A program made the translations under genes and the position numbers. The notes below the pieces were generated by a model that did not search any database, had not been told where the DNA came from, and saw only the letters and a list, made by a program, of their open reading frames with translations. Positions 6,851-13,563 of a DNA stretch of 39,411 bases are shown here, piece by piece. Numbering within the stretch: the first letter of the stretch is position 1; each line of letters begins with the position of its first letter. Source of the stretch: Pseudomonadota bacterium (GTDB taxonomy: Bacteria; Pseudomonadota; Gammaproteobacteria; Steroidobacterales; Woeseiaceae); the NCBI GenBank assembly GCA_022563255.1, contig JADFNS010000024.1, positions 1 through 39,411 of the forward strand. Reading direction: 5' to 3'.

Positions 6851-8350
6851 ATGAATCGACGCCGTTTTGTTCAGTCTACTGTCGCCGCTGCGATAGCTGC
6901 GGCATTGCCGATCCGCCACAGCTACGCCGCGATCTTGAGCGGCTCCATGAAAGTTGATGCCGATATCAACGCGATCACGGGCGCCGGTGCTGAAGTAACG
7001 TTGCGTCGAGCAGCGGTACAAGAGTTTGGCGACAGCTTGCGCGGCAATTTATTGTTGCCGGGTCACGAGGCGTATGAGGAGGCGCGGCGGGTGCTGAATG
7101 CGTCAATAAACAAGCACCCGGCAATTATTGTGCAGCCCAAAGGAATGGCGGACGTAAGGAACGCCGTCGTTTTCGCACGCGAATCCAATCTGCTGGTTGC
7201 CGTGAAATGCGGTGGTCACAGCCCGTCGGGAAAATCCACCTGTGACGGCGGCATGATGATCGACCTGAGCTTGCTACGTAGCGTGCGCGTCGATCCGGGG
7301 CGGCGCATTGCCCAGGTCTCTGGTGGCAGCTGGCTCGGTGACATGGACCACGACACGATGGTTTTCGGGTTGGTGACGACGGCTGGCACGGTGTCACACA
7401 CGGGCGTGGGCGGACTGACTCTGGGAGGCGGCTTCGGCAGGCTCGCGCGAAGATTCGGTCTCGCTGTCGACAATGTCCGCGGCGTCGAGTTGGTGACGGC
7501 AGACGGCAAGTTCATGCGCGCCTATCCGGATGAGAATCCCGACTTATACTGGGCCGTTCGTGGCGGTGGTGGCAATTTCGGCGTTGTCACTAATTTCGAG
7601 TTCCAGCTCCACCCAATGCAGCGCCAGGTCGTCGGCGGCACCATCGGCTTCCCGATGAGCCAGGCAAAGCAAATACTGAACTTCTACGCGGAGTACTCCG
7701 CAAGCGCCCCCGACGAACTCTACATGGACGGTGGCCTTATCAGTTCGCCGGGCGAATTCAGTGGTGCGATGATTCATGTCTGCTACAGCGGGCCGATGAG
7801 TAAGGCCGAGTCAATCCTCGCTCCGATTCGCAAGGCTGGCACGCCGATATTCGACAATATCGCGCCCGTCGACTACGTTGCGCTGCAGAAGTCTGGTGAC
7901 ATTGACGATCCGCGGGCCAGGGGTACCTGGATGAAGTCCGGGTTTGTATCGGAGATTACGCCGGCGATGATCGATGTGATCATTGCGGGTTTCGTGGAGC
8001 ATCCCGAACGTCGAATGTTTGTCATCTGGCAGCACGCTGGCGGCGCAATTAATCGCGTACCGACAGCAGCAACGGCGTTCGCACACCGCTACGTCAAGCA
8101 CGATACATTATTCCTGATGAACTGGGCCATCGGCGTGGATCCGGCGCCGCATATACAATGGTTGCGAGAGTACTTCGCGACAGTTCAGCCGTTCACGCAC
8201 GGTTTCTACACGAACGACGTTATGGATGAATCGCAACGCACTGTAAACCGTAACTACCAGGGAAATTACGAACGGCTGGCTCGCCTCAAGACGCGTTATG
8301 ACCCGACCAATCTTTTTCGCTTGAACGCGAACATCGTGCCTGACGTTTAG
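6851..8350 (+). CDS. Tat-exported FAD-linked oxidoreductase, berberine-bridge-enzyme type
   Basis: 499 aa. The N-terminus MNRRRF plus a hydrophobic run ending HSYAA is a Tat signal, so the folded flavoprotein is exported. The FAD-binding PCMH domain covers about residues 85-265. CGGHS at 120-124 carries His123, the family's covalent 8-alpha-FAD histidine. VGGLTLGGGFG (near 187-197) binds the pyrophosphate. The cysteine that gives bicovalent attachment in plant-type enzymes is not visible in the segment before VGGLTLGGG, so attachment is probably through His only. The C-terminal BBE segment has NRNYQGNYERL followed by YDPTNLFRLN. The substrate (carbohydrate, alcohol or aromatic) is unknown. 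It starts 40 bp after the riboswitch-controlled gene, so the two may share a transcript. Confidence 0.88.
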   Translation: MNRRRFVQSTVAAAIAAALPIRHSYAAILSGSMKVDADINAITGAGAEVTLRRAAVQEFGDSLRGNLLLPGHEAYEEARRVLNASINKHPAIIVQPKGMADVRNAVVFARESNLLVAVKCGGHSPSGKSTCDGGMMIDLSLLRSVRVDPGRRIAQVSGGSWLGDMDHDTMVFGLVTTAGTVSHTGVGGLTLGGGFGRLARRFGLAVDNVRGVELVTADGKFMRAYPDENPDLYWAVRGGGGNFGVVTNFEFQLHPMQRQVVGGTIGFPMSQAKQILNFYAEYSASAPDELYMDGGLISSPGEFSGAMIHVCYSGPMSKAESILAPIRKAGTPIFDNIAPVDYVALQKSGDIDDPRARGTWMKSGFVSEITPAMIDVIIAGFVEHPERRMFVIWQHAGGAINRVPTAATAFAHRYVKHDTLFLMNWAIGVDPAPHIQWLREYFATVQPFTHGFYTNDVMDESQRTVNRNYQGNYERLARLKTRYDPTNLFRLNANIVPDV

Positions 8351-8379
8351 TGCCGTTTCTGAGATCTGACGTTCTGGGA

Positions 8380-9072
8380 ATGCATCGCTTCCGTTCGCTG
8401 TCTATTGTCACGCTGTTGCTAGCATCGTGCGTTGCGTGGAGCCAGGAGGATGGCGGCTTCGATTTCAGCGTGTACGAGGTCGACCACGAGGGCTCCCACA
8501 TTCGATTGCTGGTACATCGAGCGGGCGGCCTGTCCTGGTTCGGACACAGCCACGTGATCTCAGTCGGGGGGCTGTCTGGCTCGATCCGTGTGTATCCCGA
8601 ATCAGACCGGTCACATTTTGAGCTGGAAATTCCAGTGCGGCAGTTGATTGTGGACGACCCATTGCTTAGACGGGAGGAGGGAGACGAGTTTTCCAGCCAG
8701 GTGTCGGAAAAAGATATTACCCGTACACGCAACAACATGCTTGGCGAGCGCGTGCTAAAAGCCGAACGGTATCCAATCGTCAAGTTGACGGGGACAGGCG
8801 CTCGGGGTGACGGGCCGCAACTGATACTCGACGTCATGATCGAGTTTTTGGGGAGTGTTGTTGAATTGCAAGTTCCGGCTACGTTAAGTCTGGACGCCGG
8901 CATTTTGGAGGTCACCGGCGCCTTTGCTCTGAGCCATTCAGACCTGGGTATGCAGCCATTCAGCGCGATGTGGGGAGCGATTCGAGTCGCCGATGAAATA
9001 GATTTCCGGTTTCGCATCAAAGCACACGAAAAGGTGCCAGAAAAGGTGCCAGGTTCATTATCGGCAGACTGA
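8380..9072 (+). CDS. YceI-like periplasmic protein
   Basis: About 230 aa from ATG 8380 (TGGGA directly upstream). A GTG at 8350 overlaps the previous stop and would add ten residues ahead of the signal peptide. The signal peptide is RSLSIVTLLLASCVAW, ending near WSQ; the Cys in it makes a lipoprotein possible but there is no proper lipobox. The body has YceI features: HSHVISVGGLSGSI early, then FELEIPVRQLIVDDP, the NMLGERVLKAERYPIV stretch, and a closing GAIRVADEIDFRFRI strand. YceI domains are lipocalin-like barrels that bind polyisoprenoid or other lipophilic molecules. The gene directly follows the FAD oxidoreductase with overlapping or adjacent ends, so the two are probably co-expressed. 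The last residues (KVPEKVPGSLSAD) come from a repeat that runs over the stop codon. Confidence 0.82.
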   Translation: MHRFRSLSIVTLLLASCVAWSQEDGGFDFSVYEVDHEGSHIRLLVHRAGGLSWFGHSHVISVGGLSGSIRVYPESDRSHFELEIPVRQLIVDDPLLRREEGDEFSSQVSEKDITRTRNNMLGERVLKAERYPIVKLTGTGARGDGPQLILDVMIEFLGSVVELQVPATLSLDAGILEVTGAFALSHSDLGMQPFSAMWGAIRVADEIDFRFRIKAHEKVPEKVPGSLSAD

Positions 9073-9094
9073 TAAACTGGTTCTACTGGCACCT
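9028..9094. repeat. REP-like palindromic element overlapping a stop codon
   Basis: GAAAAGGTGCCA is duplicated in tandem (9028-9039 and 9040-9051). AGGTGCCAG (9044-9052) is the exact complement of CTGGCACCT (9086-9094), and TTATC/GATAA (9058-9062 and 9071-9075) form an inner stem. The TGA of the YceI-like gene (9070-9072) lies inside. The AAAAGGTGCCAG...CTGGCACCT shape is typical of small dispersed palindromes in proteobacteria. Confidence 0.6.
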
Positions 9095-9126
9095 GTATTT
9101 ACGGTGCTGATGAAAGGGGAGTGTCA

Positions 9127-9615
9127 ATGGCCATACGTCATCTGAAAATTGTTTTCGTCGGATTTATTTCCCTGTTGTGCCTGATTTACGCGGCCCAGAA
9201 CGTTGCCAACCTTGATGCTTGCTATCAAGCGTTCGCGTACGTGCTCGGCGCGGCGGATCATCAGATATATCCTGACTCGATTTTCCCAGCTGTTCAGAGT
9301 CCCGCCGTGATATGGCTGGTGCTCGTGGTCGTGGTCGGGCTCGAGTTTATTGCAGGATTGCTCGCCGCAAAAGGAGCATGGGATCTCTGGGGCGCAAGAA
9401 AAGCGACCGCCGCGGATTTTAACGGCGCCAAGACTTACGCGCTGCTTGGTTGCGGCGTAGGTATTGTCGTGTGGCTGGGATTATTCGCCGTATTCGGTGG
9501 CGCCCTGTCGCAAATGTGGCAAACGGAAATTGGCGGAGCATCGATGGACGATGCGTTTCAGTTCTTCGTTGCGTGCGCCTTCATCTTCCTGATTGTGAAT
9601 GCCGCCGACGACTAA
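9127..9615 (+). CDS. DUF2165 family small integral membrane protein
   Basis: 162 aa from ATG 9127; the GTG at 9121 is possible, but AAGGGGAG sits at better spacing for the ATG. Four hydrophobic helices are visible: about residues 8-26, 58-80 (a run of Val/Leu around VIWLVLVVVVGLEFIAG), 103-124 and 140-156. The pattern MAIRHLKIVFVG, the YAAQNVANLD loop and the FQFFVACAFIFLIVN end match DUF2165 proteins, which are predicted inner-membrane proteins of unknown function. No catalytic residues are evident. It follows the YceI-like gene by 55 bp, separated by the palindromic element, so it may be expressed independently. Confidence 0.82.
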   Translation: MAIRHLKIVFVGFISLLCLIYAAQNVANLDACYQAFAYVLGAADHQIYPDSIFPAVQSPAVIWLVLVVVVGLEFIAGLLAAKGAWDLWGARKATAADFNGAKTYALLGCGVGIVVWLGLFAVFGGALSQMWQTEIGGASMDDAFQFFVACAFIFLIVNAADD

Positions 9616-9671
9616 AACAGCTCAGTGACGCTATCGCAATTCGCACGGTGTTCCCGATTCGTGGGATAGCA

Positions 9672-9815
9672 TCGCAGGAGGATCTCGATGACGAACCGTT
9701 CATCGTGCCACTCGCAATCTCTAACGTTGCAGGGCCATCGGTACTCGCGATCGCGCTTCTTTTCATGAGCGATGAACCGGTGACGGGTGCGGACACGTAT
9801 TTTCGCAGCGGCTAG
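9672..9815 (+). pseudogene. MarC/UPF0056-like membrane protein fragment
   Basis: A short frame ending at the TAG 9813-9815 reads EPFIVPLAISNVAGPSVLAI and then ALLFMSDEP. This resembles the FxxPLAIPxxAGPxxL core of the MarC family of inner-membrane proteins, about 40 of some 200 residues. There is no start codon or flanking MarC sequence, and upstream residues in the frame are junk. I read it as a relic. The match is short and rests on pattern recognition only. Confidence 0.4.
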
Positions 9816-9831
9816 TGCATCAACGTGGCGG

Positions 9832-11292
9832 CTACTCTTCGATTCCGCCCATCGAATGGAACTTGGTCTCCAGGAACTCTGCAATGCCTTCCTTGCCGCC
9901 TTCGGATCCGATGCCGGACTCCTTCCAGCCGCCAAACGGGGCGACCTCGGTAGAGAAAACGCCGGAATTCGAGCAGACGATGCCGTATTCGAGACGTTCA
10001 GCGACGCGCATGACCCGGCCGATGTCGCGCGTAAAAAAATAGGCGGCGAGTCCGTATTGGGTGTCGTTAGCGCGCTCGATGGCTTCTGCTTCGGTTTCGA
10101 ATATCTGTATTGCCGCTAACGGGCCAAAAATCTCTTCGCTGGCGATGCGCATGTTCGGCTTGATGTCGACGATGAGCGTCGGTTCGAAAAAACATTGTCC
10201 CAGCTTGTGCGGTTTGCCGCCGACCAGGACGTCGGCGCCCTTGGCGGTGGCGTCTTTCATCAAGTCCTGCATGCTGGCAACGGCGGCGACATTGATGAGT
10301 GGCCCTGTCGTCGTGCTCTCGTCGAAGCCATCCCCGACTCTTAAGGCCTCGATCGCGATCTTTAGCTTGGCCGTGAACTCTGCGGCAACACCCTGCTGAA
10401 CATAGATTCGATTGGTACAGACGCAAGTTTGTCCGCAGTTGCGAAATTTGGTCGCCATGCAATCCGCGACGGCCGCATCGATCTCGGCATCGTCGAAGAC
10501 CAGGAAGGGCGCGTTGCCACCGAGTTCGAGAGAGACTTTTTTCACTCCTTGCGCGCATTGCTGCATGAGCAGTTTGCCAACTGGCGTTGAGCCGGTGAAT
10601 GTGAATTTGCTGATTTTCTCGTGCTGCGTGAGCACCTTTCCTATCTCTCTTGAGTTGTCACCCACGACGACGTTGATCACGCCTGGCGGAATGCCGGCGC
10701 GATCCGCCAGCTCGCACATGCCGAGGGCCGACAGCGGCGTTTCAGTGGCGGGCTTGATGACGATCGTGCAACCCGCCGCCAGGGCCGGGCCGGCTTTGCG
10801 CGCGATCATCGCGTTTGGGAAGTTCCACGGTGTAATGCAGCCAACGACGCCGACGGGCTGTTTGTACGTCTGCAAACGCCGATCATTGGATATTGTCGGT
10901 ATCGTGTCGCCCATCACGCGTTTGGACTCTTCAGCGTAATACTCAATGAAGCCTGCGCCATAGCAGACTTCGCTGATCGATTCCGCCAGCGGCTTGCCCT
11001 GTTCGGCCGTCATGATCGCGCCGAGATCGTCTGCATTGGCCAGCAGCAGGTTGAACCAGTTGCGCAGCGTAACCGCACGTTGTTTGGCCGGCACGCGGCT
11101 CCAGGTCTTGAAGGCCGTCGCGGCTGCGTCGACTGCGCGCGCGGCGTCGCTGGCATCGCCGTTCGCGGTGGTCGCGACAACGTCGCCGTTGGCGGGATTC
11201 AGCACATCGATGGTACCGGCCGCGCCGCGTACCCATTGGCCGTCAATATAGTTGCTGGTCTTGAGCAATGACGGGTCTTTCAGCTTCAGCAT
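9832..11292 (-). CDS. gabD: NAD(P)-dependent succinate-semialdehyde dehydrogenase
   Basis: 486 aa, the normal length for GabD. It oxidises succinate semialdehyde to succinate in the cytoplasm, the last step of GABA degradation. Aldehyde dehydrogenase marks in order: the cofactor-binding ITPWNFPNAMI (about 153-163), with Asn157 and Lys180 in IVIKPATETP; the TFTGSTPVGK nucleotide loop (231-240); Glu256 in SLELGGNAPF; and catalytic Cys290 in GQTCVCTNRIYVQ. The adjacent C292 and the TCVCTNRI form are those of GabD. EIFGPLAAI and FGGWKESGIGSEGG near the end complete the fold. No gabT or regulator is adjacent; it is a single leftward gene. GabD versus a related semialdehyde dehydrogenase (for example glutarate semialdehyde) cannot be fully separated from sequence alone. 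Confidence 0.9.
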   Translation of the reverse strand: MLKLKDPSLLKTSNYIDGQWVRGAAGTIDVLNPANGDVVATTANGDASDAARAVDAAATAFKTWSRVPAKQRAVTLRNWFNLLLANADDLGAIMTAEQGKPLAESISEVCYGAGFIEYYAEESKRVMGDTIPTISNDRRLQTYKQPVGVVGCITPWNFPNAMIARKAGPALAAGCTIVIKPATETPLSALGMCELADRAGIPPGVINVVVGDNSREIGKVLTQHEKISKFTFTGSTPVGKLLMQQCAQGVKKVSLELGGNAPFLVFDDAEIDAAVADCMATKFRNCGQTCVCTNRIYVQQGVAAEFTAKLKIAIEALRVGDGFDESTTTGPLINVAAVASMQDLMKDATAKGADVLVGGKPHKLGQCFFEPTLIVDIKPNMRIASEEIFGPLAAIQIFETEAEAIERANDTQYGLAAYFFTRDIGRVMRVAERLEYGIVCSNSGVFSTEVAPFGGWKESGIGSEGGKEGIAEFLETKFHSMGGIEE

Positions 11293-11367
11293 GGTTTGGT
11301 TTCTGGGAGGGCTAAAAGCGGGCAGCTTATCATCGCCACGGGTCGGTAAAATAGCTCGCTAAGACCG

Positions 11368-11397
11368 TTGCACGGCTGGATCACATTGCCGTATAAT
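11368..11397 (+). promoter_or_regulatory. Sigma-70 promoter of the rimP-nusA-infB operon
   Basis: TTGCAC (11368-11373) and a perfect TATAAT (11392-11397) are separated by 18 bp. They point at a start near 11404, about 150 bases before rimP. Confidence 0.75.
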
Positions 11398-11431
11398 CCG
11401 GCCCCAGCGCACCACCAAGTTCTTGGTGGGT

Positions 11432-11456
11432 AAAGGCCCCGCTCAGGGGTTTTTTG
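11432..11456 (+). terminator. Leader terminator 1
   Basis: A CCCC/GGGG core (11437-11440 with 11446-11449) is extended by GG-TT wobbles and A-T pairs, with a T-run at 11450-11455. It lies about 30 nt after the predicted transcription start. Confidence 0.65.
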
Positions 11457-11503
11457 TTGTCCGGCGTACTCGCCGGGGCAACGACAAGGCGCTGGATAAG
11501 ATT

Positions 11504-11522
11504 GGGCCATTGGCCCTTTTTT
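11504..11522 (+). terminator. Leader terminator 2
   Basis: A short 5-bp G/C stem (11504-11508 with 11512-11516) closes a 3-base loop and is followed directly by six T. It lies 33 bp before the rimP start codon. Confidence 0.6.
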
Positions 11523-11554
11523 CGTTTTAGAACAGATGGTTAGGTGAGATCGAA

Positions 11555-12007
11555 ATGATAGGAAACGAGCTTCGCGATCTGCTCGAGCCGACGATAGAGA
11601 GGCTCGGGTACGAGCTGGCCGACCTTGAAGTTCGTCTGGGTGGACGCGGGGGGCTGGTACGCGTGACGATCGACAGGCCTGAGGGCATAGATCTCAACGA
11701 TTGTCAGAAGGTCAGTCACGCGGTGAGCGCGCTCCTGGATGTTGCGGACCCGGTGCCAGACCAGTACGACCTTGAGGTTACGTCGCCAGGATTGGACAGG
11801 AAACTGACGAAAATAGAACATTTTCAAAGGTTTGAAGGCGAGGTAGTGAAAGTAAAAATGCGCTTTCCGATAGCGGGACGCAGACGATTTCGTGGCACTT
11901 TGCTGTCATCGAATGACGAGAATATTGTGGTCGAAGTGGATGGAGAGTCGCACAGTTTGCCGCTGGCGAAGATCGATACCGCTCGACTGGTTCCCGGAGG
12001 AGCTTGA
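11555..12007 (+). CDS. rimP: Ribosome maturation factor RimP
   Basis: 150 aa, the usual length. RimP binds the 30S precursor and helps the S19/S13 region assemble in 16S rRNA maturation. The N-terminal alpha/beta domain (LEPTIERLGYELADLEVRLG, then LVRVTIDRPEGIDLNDCQKVSHAVSALLD) is characteristic, followed by YDLEVTSPGLDRKLTK at the domain junction and a C-terminal SH3-like barrel (about 85-150). The ATG is preceded by AGGTGAG at good spacing. It is the first gene of the operon, with nusA 29 bp downstream, and is under the hairpin leader. Confidence 0.96.
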   Translation: MIGNELRDLLEPTIERLGYELADLEVRLGGRGGLVRVTIDRPEGIDLNDCQKVSHAVSALLDVADPVPDQYDLEVTSPGLDRKLTKIEHFQRFEGEVVKVKMRFPIAGRRRFRGTLLSSNDENIVVEVDGESHSLPLAKIDTARLVPGGA

Positions 12008-12036
12008 ATGCCGCGGGATAATCGGAGTTTTGGATA

Positions 12037-13533
12037 ATGAGCAAAGAAATTTTGTCGGTCGTTGATGTCGTCTCGAACGAAAAGGGCGTCGAGAAAGAGA
12101 TCATATTCGAGGCAATTGAAGCTGCACTGGCGTCCGCGACGGCCAGAAAGCATCGTGAGGACATCGACGTTCGCGTCGAGATTGACCGCGAAACGGGCGA
12201 GTATGAGACCTTCAGGCGCTGGCTCGTTTTTGCGGATGACTCGACCGAGCTGGAAGTCCCGGATCATGAATTACGCATGATCGATGCCGTGGACGTGGAT
12301 TCGGACGCTGAACCTGGTGGCTATGTTGAAGAGCCGATGGACTCGGTCGATTTCGGTCGCATCGCGGCGCAAACTGCGAAACAGGTCATTGTGCAGAAGG
12401 TTCGTGAGGCCGAGCGCGAGCAGGTTGTCGAAGAATTTCAGGGCCGCGAAGGCGAAATGCTCTCGGGACTGGTCAAACGCGTTGATCGCAACGGCGTTTA
12501 CATCGATCTGGGTGGCAATGCGGAAGGTTTTGTTGCCCGCGACCAGATGGTTCCGCGGGAGCCAGTGCGTCCTCAGGACCGGATCAAGGCGCTGTTGATC
12601 GAGGTTCGCTCGGAGGTGCGCGGACCCCAATTGTTCATGACGCGAACGTCGGCCGAGTTCCTCGTCGAATTGTTCAAGATCGAAGTGCCGGAGGTTGGCC
12701 AGGGCCTGATCGATATTCTTGGCTCGGCTCGTGATCCAGGGCTGCGCGCCAAAATCGCCGTGAGAAGCAACGACAGTCGCATTGATGCCGTTGGGGCTTG
12801 CGTCGGCATGCGGGGGTCTCGTGTTCAGGCGGTGTCAAACGAACTCGCCGGCGAGCGCGTGGACATTATCCTGTGGGACGACAACTCGGCCCAGTTCGTC
12901 GTCAACGCGATGTCGCCTGCCGAAGTGGTTTCCATCGTGGTGGATGAAGACAAGCACAGCATGGACATTGCCGTCGAAGAGGACAAATTGTCTCAGGCGA
13001 TCGGTCGCGGCGGGCAAAACATTCGGCTCGCGAGTGAATTGACGGGCTGGGAACTGAACGTCATGACTGCGCAGGATGCGGAGGAAAAAAGCGAAACTGA
13101 GATGAAGGCTTTGATCAGTTTGTTCTCCGAGCAGCTCGATGTCGACGAAGAAGTCGCACTCATTCTGGTGCAGGAAGGCTTCTCCACGATCGAAGAGGTT
13201 GCCTACGTGCCGACCGCCGAACTGGTCGCTATCGAAGAATTCGACGAGGGAATTGTTGATGAGTTGCGTAGCCGCGCGCGCGATGTTCTGCTGACGCAAG
13301 CCATCGTTAAGGAAGAACAAATTGACGAAGTAGAACCTGCTGAGGATATGCTGAGTCTTGAAGGCATGGATAAGGGTCTTGGATATTTGCTGGCAAGCAA
13401 GGGAGTGGTAAATCGGGAAGATCTCGCGGAACTCGCGACGGACGATTTACTGGACCTCCACGAGATGGACAGAGAACAGGCCGGAGCGCTGATCATGAAA
13501 GCGCGTGCACATTGGTTTGAGGAAGATCAGTAG
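12037..13533 (+). CDS. nusA: Transcription termination/antitermination factor NusA
   Basis: 498 aa, close to the 495 of E. coli. NusA binds RNA polymerase and the RNA exit region, stimulates hairpin pausing and intrinsic termination, and takes part in antitermination. Domains in order: N-terminal RNAP-binding domain (1-125), S1 (about 135-200, GLVKRVDRNGVYIDLG), KH1 and KH2 (about 205-345, ending SQAIGRGGQNIRLASELTGW with the GRGG loop), and two C-terminal acidic repeats (about 360-425 and 435-495, EDMLSLEGMDKGL). The C-terminal repeats are the gammaproteobacterial type that contacts the alpha-CTD. GGAG precedes the ATG. NusA may act back on the terminators in the leader upstream. Confidence 0.97.
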   Translation: MSKEILSVVDVVSNEKGVEKEIIFEAIEAALASATARKHREDIDVRVEIDRETGEYETFRRWLVFADDSTELEVPDHELRMIDAVDVDSDAEPGGYVEEPMDSVDFGRIAAQTAKQVIVQKVREAEREQVVEEFQGREGEMLSGLVKRVDRNGVYIDLGGNAEGFVARDQMVPREPVRPQDRIKALLIEVRSEVRGPQLFMTRTSAEFLVELFKIEVPEVGQGLIDILGSARDPGLRAKIAVRSNDSRIDAVGACVGMRGSRVQAVSNELAGERVDIILWDDNSAQFVVNAMSPAEVVSIVVDEDKHSMDIAVEEDKLSQAIGRGGQNIRLASELTGWELNVMTAQDAEEKSETEMKALISLFSEQLDVDEEVALILVQEGFSTIEEVAYVPTAELVAIEEFDEGIVDELRSRARDVLLTQAIVKEEQIDEVEPAEDMLSLEGMDKGLGYLLASKGVVNREDLAELATDDLLDLHEMDREQAGALIMKARAHWFEEDQ

Positions 13534-13563
13534 GCCTAGCAGCCTCAAATTCGGAGTTATTTT

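Larger units (their letters stand above)
11404..11554 (+). ncRNA. rimP operon leader with two terminator-like hairpins (probable attenuator)
   Basis: The untranslated leader folds into four consecutive hairpins. H1: CCACCAA/TTGGTGG (11412-11429). H2: AAAGGCCCC/GGGGTTTTT, running into the T-tract at 11450-11455. H3: CCGGCG/CGCCGG (11461-11476). H4: GGGCC/GGCCC (11504-11516), followed by six T (11517-11522). H2 and H4 look like intrinsic terminators placed before an essential operon. Premature-terminator leaders upstream of rimP have been described in gammaproteobacteria, and in E. coli NusA represses its own operon. No metY tRNA is present here, although it occupies this spot in E. coli. Confidence 0.65.

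Noticed and set aside
7125..7515. Minus-strand frames inside the FAD oxidoreductase
   Set aside because: Shadow frames, Pro/Arg-rich, with no motif.
11293..11554. tRNA-fMet (metY) upstream of rimP as in E. coli
   Set aside because: No cloverleaf, CAT anticodon stem or CCA end could be found in this interval.
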